Of a stretch of DNA of 64,000 nt, positions 53,993 to 62,439 are shown in pieces. The translations under genes were made by a program, and so were the position numbers. The first letter of the stretch is position 1. Each line of letters begins with the position of its first letter. Origin of the DNA: Brumimicrobium oceani (GTDB taxonomy: Bacteria > Bacteroidota > Bacteroidia > Flavobacteriales_D > Crocinitomicaceae); the NCBI RefSeq assembly GCF_003143775.1, contig NZ_QFRJ01000002.1, positions 516,501 through 580,500 on the forward strand. The letters run 5' to 3'. Below the pieces are notes generated by a model, which saw only the letters and a list, made by a program, of their open reading frames with translations, ran no database searches and was not told the origin of the DNA.

Positions 53993-55122
53993 CCTTTCAT
54001 AAATTCTTTAACTGTTGAACAAATGTAATCCAATTGATCTTTTTCTAATTCCGTATGCATTGGCAAAGAGAATACTCTTGTGGTTAACCAGTCTGTATTT
54101 TCTAAACTCCCACTTGAAGTTTCTAGTGAAGCAAACATTTTTTGTTTATGAGCAGGAACTGGGTAATAAATCATTGCTGGAATATTCTTTTCTCCTAAAA
54201 ACGCCACCAAGGCATCACGGTCAATTCCGTCATCTAACTGCAAAGTGTATTGATGAAAAACATGTTTAGAATTACCAACTCTTTTAGGGATTGTTAATCC
54301 TTTTACTTCAGAAAATTCAGCGTCATAGTAGTCCGCTGCTGCTCTTCTTGCGTCAATGTAGTTATCTAATTCTCTTAGTTTGATGCGTAAAACCGCTGCT
54401 TGAATGGTATCTAAACGCGAATTACAACCCACAACATCGTGATAATATCTTTTGCTTTGTCCATGATTGGCAACCATAGCCAATTTCTCCGCAATCTCGT
54501 CGTTATCTGTACACATTGCACCACCATCTCCATAACAACCTAAGTTTTTGGAAGGAAAGAAGCTTGTACAACCCACATCTCCGATAGTTCCCGTCTTTTT
54601 AACTGTTCCATCCGAGAAAGTATAGTCCGAGCCAATTGCTTGAGCATTATCTTCAATTACCTTCAAATCGTACTTTTCTGCAATCTTCATAATCGCCTCC
54701 ATATCGCATGCTTGTCCATACAAATGAACAGGAACTATTGCTTTTGTTCGAGCAGTAATTGCTGATTCAATAGCTTTTGGAGAAATATTAAATGTATCCT
54801 TTTCACAATCTACAAACACAGGTTTCAACCTCAAAAGGCCCATCACTTCCGTAGTGGCGATATAAGTGTATGATGGTGTAATCACCTCATCGCCCGGTTT
54901 CAGACCAAGTGCCATCATTGCAATTTGTAAGGCATCTGTTCCATTAGCACACGGAACAACATGTTTTGCTCCAAGGTAAGCACCTAGCTCATCCTTAAAA
55001 CTGTGAACATCTGGTCCGTTTATAAACTGGGCATTATCTAGGATATTGTTAATTGAAGACTGAACTTGAGGTTTGATTTTCTCATACTGGCTAATCAAAT
55101 CAACCATTTGTATTTTTTTCAT
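53989..55122 (-). CDS. DegT/DnrJ/EryC1-type sugar aminotransferase (WbpE-like)
   Basis: A 377-aa PLP-dependent aminotransferase. The frame is open upstream to 55191, but the ATG at 55122 begins the normal N-terminus 'MKKIQMVDLISQYEKIKPQV'. The PLP-lysine is Lys192 in 'TSFFPSKNLGCYGDGG', with 'VIEDNAQAIGSDY' carrying the cofactor-binding Asp. In this operon it most likely adds the 3-amino group to a UDP-3-keto-hexosaminuronic acid (WbpE step). First gene of the operon, 80 bp from the IS element. Confidence 0.93.
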   Translation of the reverse strand: MKKIQMVDLISQYEKIKPQVQSSINNILDNAQFINGPDVHSFKDELGAYLGAKHVVPCANGTDALQIAMMALGLKPGDEVITPSYTYIATTEVMGLLRLKPVFVDCEKDTFNISPKAIESAITARTKAIVPVHLYGQACDMEAIMKIAEKYDLKVIEDNAQAIGSDYTFSDGTVKKTGTIGDVGCTSFFPSKNLGCYGDGGAMCTDNDEIAEKLAMVANHGQSKRYYHDVVGCNSRLDTIQAAVLRIKLRELDNYIDARRAAADYYDAEFSEVKGLTIPKRVGNSKHVFHQYTLQLDDGIDRDALVAFLGEKNIPAMIYYPVPAHKQKMFASLETSSGSLENTDWLTTRVFSLPMHTELEKDQLDYICSTVKEFMKG

Positions 55123-55153
55123 AAAGACGGTTTTACACTTTTTGTGAGTCTGA

Positions 55154-55161
55154 CAAAAATA
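55154..55161 (-). promoter_or_regulatory. Possible -7 box of the nucleotide-sugar operon
   Basis: On the minus strand this reads TATTTTTG, a TAnnTTTG match 32 bp upstream of the ATG at 55122. The IS element begins 41 bp further upstream, so the promoter core would be intact but anything beyond about -55 has been replaced. Confidence 0.4.
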
Positions 55162-55201
55162 ACAAATCATAATTGATAATTGATAATTCACAATTGAAAA
55201 A

Positions 55202-55219
55202 TCACTGGCGTCCGATAAA
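55202..55219 (+). repeat. IS left terminal inverted repeat
   Basis: 18 bp, a perfect reverse complement of 56603-56620. Confidence 0.92.
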
Positions 55220-55251
55220 GATTTAAAAAAAGCTTAGTTTTGTATATGAAA

Positions 55252-55287
55252 AAAGGGAGCTTATGTTTTGGCCAACAAGCTCCCTTT
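55252..55287. terminator. Hairpin inside the IS left end
   Basis: AAAGGGAGCTT (55252-55262) pairs with AAGCTCCCTTT (55277-55287): an 11-bp perfect stem with a 14-nt loop. It lies between the left end and the transposase start. Such hairpins in IS elements block transcription entering from the flank and so limit transposase expression. Confidence 0.7.
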
Positions 55288-55313
55288 AAATTGTTCCACT
55301 TTACATTTAGAAC

Positions 55314-56536
55314 ATGAGCAAAATTAGTAAAAAATCTGGTATTCCTGTTTTCGGACAGCTGTTATCCCTAATCCCTCGTCAGGATTTCAATATTAGTGTT
55401 AAAAATCATCAATCTGATCGTTATATTAAGCGTTTTACTTCATGGGATCATTTAGTTACTATGCTTTTCGGAGTGATTCATAAGGTAGGTGGATTACGTG
55501 AACTTTGCTCAGGTCTAGCCGCACACAATCAAAGTCTGAAGCATCTTGGAGTAAAGTCTTTACCTACTAAAGCACCCTTAGTGATAGAAACAAGAGCCGT
55601 ACACCAAAAGTCTTTGAAGAGCTGTTTTTTAGCATCTATAAAGCTAATAAGTGGATTTTATCGGACAGCAGTTTATCTAAAAATGAAAAATGGCTCTCTC
55701 GTCTTTTTTTAATTGACTCTACAACAATTACTTTGTTTAAAAATATAATGAAAGCTTGCGGGAATTCTATGGCTAATGGCCGTCGAAAAGGAGGTGTAAA
55801 GGTTCATGCGGGCATGTGGTTAAATGAACAAGTGCCTTCATTAATACGAATTTCTAAATCTGCCGAGAGTGATAAGAAGTTTATGGTGCGTTTTAAAAAT
55901 ATGCCTGCTGAAACTATTTTGGTTTTTGATAAAGCATACGTAAACTATAGTTTATACAAGCATTGGAGTAAAATTAAAGTGAGTTTTGTAAGCCGTTTAC
56001 ATAAAAGCTGTGTTGTTACCAAAGGTAATCTACGATTATTATCAGTTGAAGATGAGGAGTATAATATTCTAGAAGATTGTGAAGTACAACTAGGTCATAA
56101 AGCACAGAAAGACAAGGTAAACGTAAGGCTCATCAAGTTTTTTGATAAAGAACATAATCGAGAAATAGAGTTTATTACCAACGACAAAAGGTTGGAAGCT
56201 TGGGAAATAGCAGAAATATATAAACAACGTTGGGCAATAGAGTTACTTTTCAAAAGGCTTAAACAGAATATTAAAATCACTAGCTTTTTAGGAGATAATG
56301 AGAATGCTATTCGCATTCAAATCTGGTGCGCACTTATCGCTGACTTATTAATGCAAATAGCTCGTAAAGGTATGAGAAAAGGTGAAATGGCCTATTCAGT
56401 GGTGTGCGGTTTAATCAAGCTACATCTCATGAATTATGTGCAAATTAAACAGTTGCTTCAAACTCCAACTGATCCCTCCATTTTTCATCGGAAACCTCAA
56501 GAAAATTACGACCTATTTAATCAAGCCCCCCCTTAG
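55314..56536 (+). pseudogene. IS4-family transposase with a -1 frameshift
   Basis: The first frame starts with an N-terminal DUF4372-like segment ('GQLLSLIPRQDFN', 'FTSWDHLVTMLFGVIHKVGG'). One A appears to be missing at 55569-55571; restoring it continues the protein as 'KSTLSDRNKSRTPKVFEELF', 'ANKWILSDSSLSKNEKWL' and 'LFLIDSTTITLF', joining the second part. DDE residues are the Asp in LFLIDST, the Asp in VFDKAYVNY and the Glu in the IS4 Y-(2)-R-(3)-E-(6)-K motif 'YKQRWAIELLFKRLK'. The restored length is about 407 aa. In the unrepaired frame the protein stops at 55712. The copy is probably inactive unless frameshifting rescues it. Confidence 0.85.
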
Positions 56537-56602
56537 TTTTATGAATTTGAGCTAGGGGTCGAAAATATTGACCTACAAAGACAAAAATAGCCGAAATTAG
56601 TT

Positions 56603-56620
56603 TTTATCGGACGCCAGTGA
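56603..56620 (-). repeat. IS right terminal inverted repeat
   Basis: 18 bp, a perfect reverse complement of 55202-55219. Confidence 0.92.
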
Positions 56621-57160
56621 ATTATCAATTACGAATTTGTTTGACTTTCCAATTGAAGGGATGGGCAGCAAAACATTATCCCTCACTAAAGACATTAAAC
56701 TCGACATTGAAAAGTAGCACGCAGATTTTATGGGATTCAAAAGATTAAAAGAATTGATTTGACTTATTACTCCTAATTTTTGAGACTTTTCGCAAACAGT
56801 ACTTACAACGCATTGTTAGAGGCCCAAGCAAATCAAACTTATAAAATGGCAGATAAAGCATATAGCCTAAAGCTTACCGCCTATTGTTCCCACACAAACA
56901 AAATCTTTTCAATCCTTTCCATCTGCGCGCAAACAAAAACAAAGCTTCACCTCTAAGAAATTCAAGCAGAATACGACAAAAAAAGAAAGGTTTTTTAATG
57001 ATGAATTTTGGCTGACTTGATGTTGGCTCGATGGGTAATTTATAATAACTCTAGTACGGCAAACTCGCTTCGACAAACTCAGCGCATCACTCTACCGCGT
57101 TTTAAGGACTTCGCCATTGGCTCTCGCAAAAATTCGAAATTGATAATTCGTAATTCTTAA
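56621..57160. other. Intergenic region between IS and ffh
   Basis: About 540 bp with no credible gene. It holds copies of the AATTGATAATTCGTAATT-type repeat (56624-56638 and about 57135-57160) and one CTTCGACAAACTCAGC motif (57068-57083). It looks like an accumulation site for small repeats next to the IS. Confidence 0.6.
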
Positions 57161-57190
57161 TTGTATAATACGTGCGTTTTATTAAATTTG
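57161..57190 (+). promoter_or_regulatory. Promoter of ffh
   Basis: TTG (57161-57163) and TAAATTTG (57183-57190) are separated by 19 bp, fitting the Bacteroidota -33 TTG / -7 TAnnTTTG arrangement. The -7 box ends 25 bp before the ATG. This is the best promoter match in the window. Confidence 0.75.
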
Positions 57191-57215
57191 CGGACTAAAC
57201 AAAATTTTTGCCAGC

Positions 57216-58556
57216 ATGTTCGAGAATTTAACAGACAAATTTGAAAAAGCATTTAAGGTCCTTAAAGGTCAGGGACAAATCTCTGAAATAAATATTGCCG
57301 AGACACTCAAAGAAGTTCGTCGCGCTTTACTTGATGCCGATGTTAACTTCAAAACAGCCAAGGAGTTTACTAACATTGTAAAAGAGAAAGCTTTAGGTAG
57401 AGATGTATTAAACGCCGTTTCTCCGGGACAATTAATGGTTAAAATTTGTCACGAAGAACTGATCGAATTGATGGGTGGCGATGAAACAGAAGTAAACTAT
57501 CAAGGAAATCCAGGGATTATTTTAATGTCTGGGCTTCAAGGTTCTGGTAAAACAACTTTCTCTGGAAAACTGGCCAATTTCCTAAAAACTAAAAAAGGAA
57601 AAAATCCTTTGTTGGTAGCCTGTGACGTTTATCGACCTGCTGCGATTGACCAGCTTCATGTTCTGGGAGAGCAAATTGGAGTTGAAGTATATTCGAATAA
57701 AGAAGAAAAAAATCCTGTTAAAATTGCGCAAGCCGCTGTTCAACATGCAAAAAGTAAAGGGCATAATGTTGTGATTATCGATACCGCCGGTCGATTAGCA
57801 ATAGACGAACAAATGATGTCGGAAATTGCAGATGTAAAAAATGCAATTAAACCTACAGAAACACTATTTGTTGTTGATGCCATGACAGGACAAGATGCTG
57901 TAAATACTGCAAAAGCCTTTAATGAAAAAATCAATTTCAATGGTGTAATCTTAACCAAACTGGATGGTGATACCAGAGGTGGTGCCGCTATTTCTATTAA
58001 AGCTGTAGTAGACAAACCAATAAAGTTTGTAGGAACAGGTGAGAAAATGGATGCGATAGACATTTTCTACCCGAAACGTATGGCGGACCGTATCTTAGGT
58101 ATGGGAGACGTTGTTTCTTTGGTTGAAAGAGCGCAAGAGCAATACGACGAAAAAGAAGCCCGAAGATTACAAAAGAAAATTAAGAAAAATCAATTTGATT
58201 TCAATGATTTCTTAAGTCAGTTACAGCAAGTTAAAAAAATGGGTAACGTAAAAGACTTAATGGGAATGATTCCTGGAATGGGGAAAGCCATGAAGGATGT
58301 TGAAATTGAAGATGATGCCTTCAAACATATTGAGGCGATTATTTACTCAATGTCACCAGACGAAAGAGAACGACCGGAAATCATCGACACAAGTCGCAAG
58401 AAAAGAATTGCCAAAGGAAGTGGACAAAGCTTAACTGAGGTGAATAAGCTTTTAAAACAATTTGGCGACACCAAGAAAATGATGAAAATGATGAGCAATA
58501 AGAAAAATATGGCCAGCATGATGAAACAAATGAAAGGAGGAATGCCGGGGATGTAA
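57216..58556 (+). CDS. ffh: Signal recognition particle protein Ffh
   Basis: A 446-aa SRP GTPase that binds signal sequences of nascent membrane proteins and delivers ribosomes to FtsY. The N domain is residues 1 to about 85 ('LKEVRRALLDADVNFKTAKEF' region). In the G domain, G1 is GLQGSGKT (107-114), with 'DVYRPAAIDQL', 'DTAGRLAIDE' and 'TKLDGDTRGGAAISI'. The methionine-rich M domain ends 'MMKMMSNKKNMASMMKQMKGG'. The full family length is present. The 4.5S RNA gene was not seen in the window. Confidence 0.98.
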   Translation: MFENLTDKFEKAFKVLKGQGQISEINIAETLKEVRRALLDADVNFKTAKEFTNIVKEKALGRDVLNAVSPGQLMVKICHEELIELMGGDETEVNYQGNPGIILMSGLQGSGKTTFSGKLANFLKTKKGKNPLLVACDVYRPAAIDQLHVLGEQIGVEVYSNKEEKNPVKIAQAAVQHAKSKGHNVVIIDTAGRLAIDEQMMSEIADVKNAIKPTETLFVVDAMTGQDAVNTAKAFNEKINFNGVILTKLDGDTRGGAAISIKAVVDKPIKFVGTGEKMDAIDIFYPKRMADRILGMGDVVSLVERAQEQYDEKEARRLQKKIKKNQFDFNDFLSQLQQVKKMGNVKDLMGMIPGMGKAMKDVEIEDDAFKHIEAIIYSMSPDERERPEIIDTSRKKRIAKGSGQSLTEVNKLLKQFGDTKKMMKMMSNKKNMASMMKQMKGGMPGM

Positions 58557-58638
58557 TTTTTTAAAAAAATTACAGTTGCGAGATTTGAGTTCAGAGTAGA
58601 GAGGCAAGATCAAATCGCATTTATAAAATAGATATGAG

Positions 58639-58672
58639 AATCCCAGGAGTTTAGGCTTTTGGGATTTTTTTG
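58639..58672 (+). terminator. Intrinsic terminator after ffh
   Basis: AATCCCA (58639-58645) pairs with TGGGATT (58660-58666), followed by a T-run. Confidence 0.75.
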
Positions 58673-58725
58673 TTTAAAAGGCAAAAAATCCTTACTTTTC
58701 AGCTAGTAATTAACACTTTACTATC

Positions 58726-60066
58726 ATGAAACTAAAACAAAGATTACTTTTCATTCTTTTATCTCCTTACATTTTAATTGCTCAGACCTTGCACTTAGCA
58801 ATCGAAACAGAATCGCCGAGAATGCGAACAATAACTGTTTTTGTGAATGACAATTTGTTCAAGAAAGAAACAAAACGAACACTATTTATTCCAATCAAAA
58901 GCTCAGATAGAATTACTATTCAACAAGAGCTTTATTCTGATTTCAATTACTCTATTCCTCAAGGATTGAAGAAGGAAGACACAATATATAAAACAATAAA
59001 ATTGATTCCGAAAACAGAAAACATGCGGGTTCAGAATTTAGAGGAATTTTCTGTTTCAAACTCAAAGTATCAAAACCTATTCAAAAACAAAAATGAATTC
59101 ATCATTGACTACTACCCTTTTCCAGAAGACAAATTCTTTGTGATTACCCGACTAAAAGGAACATATTACATTAAAATGATCAACGAGATTGGAAATGAAC
59201 TATTGGTGAGTCCACTTAACTTTAAGCCCACAGAAATATTCCTCGATGTTATCGGCAACTTTCATTTGATTGCAAAAGATTCTGTTTATCAAATCTACAC
59301 CGAAACCGATGCTATTTTCCTGATGAAAGCCATCTCTAAACATGACTATGAAAAGAATATTGAAAATCTTGTTGCCCTTGGAGAATACGGAGCTTTTCAT
59401 CAGAATCTAAGCTTACATAACCAAAACTATACGGTTTCTAAAGTCATCAATAAAAATGCCAATAATATATACCAAACCTTTGATTCAGAGCAATACAAAA
59501 CGGCAGAACACTATTATAATCGAGCGATTGGATTCTATATGGGGAACACCAGAAACGAAGAAAACATAATTTCTATGGGACTTTGGGATGGAGATTTAAT
59601 GACCTTAAATCATAGCTTCGAAACAAGGAAATCATCCAGTTGTAACAATGGTGGAGGAGCTAAACTAGATATTTCAGGCTTCATAAGCTGGAGTGAAAAA
59701 ATTGCTTCTAAACCGCTCAATGTAAAATCTTATGGATTATCCGAGAAAATCATTGTGCTAGACGGAGTAAAAGACAGTGTTTTTCAGATTCAATATTCCA
59801 CTTTAGAAGAAGACAAGTCCAAGGCAAAATTTGAACTATCAGGCGAATATTTTAAAGACTACTTCTACGATGAAGTGTATATGTATTCCAATGAAAAAGG
59901 TGAAATTACAGTATCAAAAATAAACCCCACGAAAGGAACCTCCACCAATATATCCCAGTTAACAGGCATTCACGAACCTCGGAATATAAAAGTGCTCAAC
60001 AACAAAGTGTTTTTTACAGTTTTGGATAAAAATCAATTTAACAGAATTGTTCAAGTAAAGAATTAA
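58726..60066 (+). CDS. Secreted protein of unknown function
   Basis: A 446-aa protein with a signal peptide (MKLKQRLLFILLSPYILIAQ). The mature part is beta-rich and contains no recognised domain, lipobox or T9SS sorting signal. It includes a single 'SCNNGGGAKLD' Cys and repeated strand patterns ('YPFPEDKFFVITRLKG', 'LVSPLNFKPTEIFLDV', 'EYFKDYFYDEVYMYSN') that could be a beta-propeller, since each stretch of 45-60 residues ends in a polar turn. Monocistronic. Function unknown. Confidence 0.8.
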   Translation: MKLKQRLLFILLSPYILIAQTLHLAIETESPRMRTITVFVNDNLFKKETKRTLFIPIKSSDRITIQQELYSDFNYSIPQGLKKEDTIYKTIKLIPKTENMRVQNLEEFSVSNSKYQNLFKNKNEFIIDYYPFPEDKFFVITRLKGTYYIKMINEIGNELLVSPLNFKPTEIFLDVIGNFHLIAKDSVYQIYTETDAIFLMKAISKHDYEKNIENLVALGEYGAFHQNLSLHNQNYTVSKVINKNANNIYQTFDSEQYKTAEHYYNRAIGFYMGNTRNEENIISMGLWDGDLMTLNHSFETRKSSSCNNGGGAKLDISGFISWSEKIASKPLNVKSYGLSEKIIVLDGVKDSVFQIQYSTLEEDKSKAKFELSGEYFKDYFYDEVYMYSNEKGEITVSKINPTKGTSTNISQLTGIHEPRNIKVLNNKVFFTVLDKNQFNRIVQVKN

Positions 60067-60169
60067 ATAGAATTTGCTCAGAAAAAATGATTTTCAAAAA
60101 TAGATCAATCTCGATGTGGTTCCGGTAAACCACTAAACACAAACAAAGAACTAAGAGCATCCCAAACCT

Positions 60170-60700
60170 TTAGTCTGTCATAAGATTCACTTTGTTTACT
60201 AAATTTTTCTCATAGGCTTTTCTTGCTTTCCCTCTGAAATAGACTTCTCCACAATACTTATACCCCAACTGCTCAAAGAGAAATAACATTGGTTCATTGT
60301 CAAAATTGGTGTCGGCTTTAACGCTATAAATCTTGTTTTCCAATGCAAACTCCTCAATGAATTTTAGCATTTTTTTTGCCAAACCTCTTCCTAGATAATT
60401 TTCAGCAATTGCCACCCTATGATAAACAACAAAGTCTCCACTGCTCAGCCACTCCCCTTCAATATTTGCATATTCAGGCTCGTCGTTGATCAATACCGCG
60501 CAGTAACCAGCAATCTTTTCATTTTCTGTCAGCACAAAGCCAACTCCATTTTCAATATCATTATTTACCACCTCTTTGTTAGGGTAACCATCTTGCCATT
60601 GATCGCTACCATCCGCTTTTCTTCGTGCAATGGCACTACTTAAAATATCCCAAATCATAGGGACATCAATCATGCTAGCCTTTCTAAAGCTCAATTTCAT
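60170..60700 (-). CDS. GNAT-family N-acetyltransferase
   Basis: A 176-aa acetyl-CoA-dependent transferase. The GNAT core is visible: an N-terminal 'RKASMIDVPMIWDILSSAI', a central beta-bulge region 'VVYHRVAIAENYLGRGLAKKML' carrying the acetyl-CoA pyrophosphate loop (GRGLA), and 'LFLFEQLGYKYCGEVYF' at the end. The substrate cannot be told. Its start overlaps the stop of the cytochrome c'-like gene by one base (TAATG). Confidence 0.9.
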   Translation of the reverse strand: MKLSFRKASMIDVPMIWDILSSAIARRKADGSDQWQDGYPNKEVVNNDIENGVGFVLTENEKIAGYCAVLINDEPEYANIEGEWLSSGDFVVYHRVAIAENYLGRGLAKKMLKFIEEFALENKIYSVKADTNFDNEPMLFLFEQLGYKYCGEVYFRGKARKAYEKNLVNKVNLMTD

Positions 60701-61164
60701 TACTTAAGTTTAGTTTCCAATTTATAATTACGATGACAAGCTACGCAATTCTTAAGTAAAAGGTCCAATTGTTCACGAGATTTTTTAGGCTTAAAGTCAC
60801 TTTGCGCAGACTCCGCTATGTCATCAAAGATTTGATGCGTTGAAAAACCTAAAGTTTTGAAAGCCATTGGAAGAGATTTAACCAAGCCTGGTGGCGCATG
60901 ATCTACCGCTGATCCTCCAGATTGCACTCCAGCTTCAGCAACTTTTCCAGCATCTTCCTCTATAATTCCTTGATTAATTTGTTGAACACTTTCGAGAAAT
61001 AGCCGCATTTCGGCCAGCACAAAATCCCTATTATCTGGACTCACCGCTATCGCTGTTCTATTATCTTCTGCTTGGACAGTATCTCCCTTGATAAAGAAAA
61101 AATAAACTAACCCTAGATTAAGCAACACAGAGACAGTTAGAAATATTGGAAGTAATTTTTTCAT
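60700..61164 (-). CDS. Cytochrome c'-like membrane-anchored heme protein
   Basis: A 154-aa protein with one N-terminal hydrophobic helix (residues 4-25), serving as signal or anchor. A four-helix-bundle-like mature part ends in CVACH (Cys140, Cys143, His144), the covalent heme c site close to the C-terminus, as in cytochrome c' and c-556 proteins. It probably faces the periplasm and binds electrons or small ligands such as NO. It is cotranscribed with the GNAT gene by a one-base overlap. Confidence 0.8.
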   Translation of the reverse strand: MKKLLPIFLTVSVLLNLGLVYFFFIKGDTVQAEDNRTAIAVSPDNRDFVLAEMRLFLESVQQINQGIIEEDAGKVAEAGVQSGGSAVDHAPPGLVKSLPMAFKTLGFSTHQIFDDIAESAQSDFKPKKSREQLDLLLKNCVACHRNYKLETKLK

Positions 61165-61438
61165 CGTTTTTTTTTGAGGCTAATTTAGAACAATTCTATA
61201 TTGCACACCTTTAAAATACAAAAAGAGATCACAAAACCGATAAAAGTCAGTTTTTGTGCGTTGGAAATTTAGCGACGAGAAGAGAAGTCAAAAGATTAAA
61301 GCACCATATTTTTTTTTAAATTAGCGCTGGCTTGACATTCAAAACGGAGCACCACTGTGATGATTAAATCAGTAAGCATTCGACAGAAAAGTAAAGTTAT
61401 CTCTTATAAAAATGTTACTCTGCTCTATCAGGGGGGAT
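61165..61438. other. Intergenic region with nothing recognised
   Basis: About 270 bp. A 29-codon plus-strand frame near 61360 has no supporting features. No terminator hairpin was seen for the CDP-alcohol phosphatidyltransferase gene on the left-hand side. Confidence 0.5.
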
Positions 61439-62206
61439 TCACTTTAAAAAGAGCTTGCGAATAGCGATAAACACCAGAATTAAAGCAGTGAACGATATAA
61501 AGAAAGGAATGATATATTCTGCCACATTTAACATAAGTAGAATGGCCATAATCAACAATTGAAAACCTAATCCAAATACGGAAAGAGCGGTCATAAACCA
61601 CTTTGGAAAAGGTTTGCTTTCTGCTGCTTTTCTATCCATGGCATATATAATTTTATCAAATGGGCCGTAAAGAGCTAAATAGATTGCATATAACTTATTG
61701 ACCGTGCTCTGCTTTTCACCAGGAAGTGCTTTTGGCGTTTCGTTTTCAAACACCCTACTGGTTGAATCCCCATTCACTGAATTTCTCAAAATGACGTAGT
61801 AAAAATTATAGAGCGTTCCTTGCAATTGAATACCAAAAAAAGCCAAAAGCATTTCCCCGAAACGTGCATCTGAAATGTAAGCAACGGCAGAAAGAAATAA
61901 AAAGTTGAGTACTAAATCAGCCAAGGAATCGTAGTATCGCCCAGTATGAGAAGGTGTTTTTTTCAGACGTGATAACTCACCATCTGCCGCATCAATAATA
62001 GACTTTAATACGATCAAAAAAGCTGCGGTATAATAATATCCAAATAAAATGCAGGCAATTGCTGCTAAACCAACGACTATAAAAAGAGTGGTCACATGCA
62101 AAGGTGTCGCTTTTGTGTTTACCAGAGATTTTGCAAACCATCTACCTGGTTTTCTACCGTAATCTGAAACATCGAGAAATTGATACTCTAAAGGAAGTTT
62201 GGACAT
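61439..62206 (-). CDS. CDP-alcohol phosphatidyltransferase family protein
   Basis: A 255-aa integral membrane enzyme. The family motif is complete: Asp72-x2-Asp75-Gly76-x2-Ser79-Arg80-x8-Gly89-x3-Asp93-x3-Asp97 ('DAADGELSRLKK', 'GRYYDSLAD'), with Ser in the usual Ala position. About six hydrophobic helices are present. The enzyme joins a CDP-linked group to an alcohol acceptor in phospholipid synthesis. Its neighbour is a serine-palmitoyltransferase-like gene 233 bp upstream on the same strand, so a sphingolipid head-group role is possible. Confidence 0.92.
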   Translation of the reverse strand: MSKLPLEYQFLDVSDYGRKPGRWFAKSLVNTKATPLHVTTLFIVVGLAAIACILFGYYYTAAFLIVLKSIIDAADGELSRLKKTPSHTGRYYDSLADLVLNFLFLSAVAYISDARFGEMLLAFFGIQLQGTLYNFYYVILRNSVNGDSTSRVFENETPKALPGEKQSTVNKLYAIYLALYGPFDKIIYAMDRKAAESKPFPKWFMTALSVFGLGFQLLIMAILLMLNVAEYIIPFFISFTALILVFIAIRKLFLK

Positions 62207-62350
62207 TTATAGAATGAATAAAGTGAACTTATAAGCACATTTATTTTGTGATAATATAATCGAGTGTGTAAAAATAAAACATATTTGAACGATTCCTTAC
62301 ATGTTCTTGTTTAATGAATGACAAATCCTTCGACTTTTAGCTTTTCACCA

Positions 62351-62381
62351 AAAAAAATGCCACCCGCAGAAACGAGTGGCA
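62351..62381 (-). terminator. Intrinsic terminator of the 62440-63705 gene
   Basis: TGCCAC-C-CG (62358-62366) pairs with CG-A-GTGGCA (62373-62381), with one mismatch. The A-run at 62351-62357 is the T-run on the minus strand. Confidence 0.82.
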
Positions 62382-62439
62382 CCATTTATATTAACAAGAC
62401 TTTTTAAATAAAAAGACTACTAATTGTATATGCAGATCA

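Larger units (their letters stand above)
55202..56620 (+). mobile_element. IS4-family insertion sequence, 1419 bp, disrupted transposase
   Basis: The element is bounded by 18-bp perfect terminal inverted repeats (55202-55219 and 56603-56620, outer sequence TCACTGGCGTCCGATAAA). It contains one transposase gene carrying a frameshift. No clear target-site duplication is visible. Flanking sequences on both sides resemble a local repeat (AATTGATAATTC on the left, GAATTATCAATT on the right), so it may have entered a palindromic repeat. Confidence 0.9.

Noticed and set aside
55569-55735. Programmed -1 frameshifting in the IS transposase, either at the A-run or at the T7 run before the stop at 55712
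   Set aside because: No standard X-XXY-YYZ heptamer lies at the A-run. A slip at the T run would leave the stretch before it in a frame that does not look like transposase, whereas the alternative frame does. A simple one-base deletion explains the data better.
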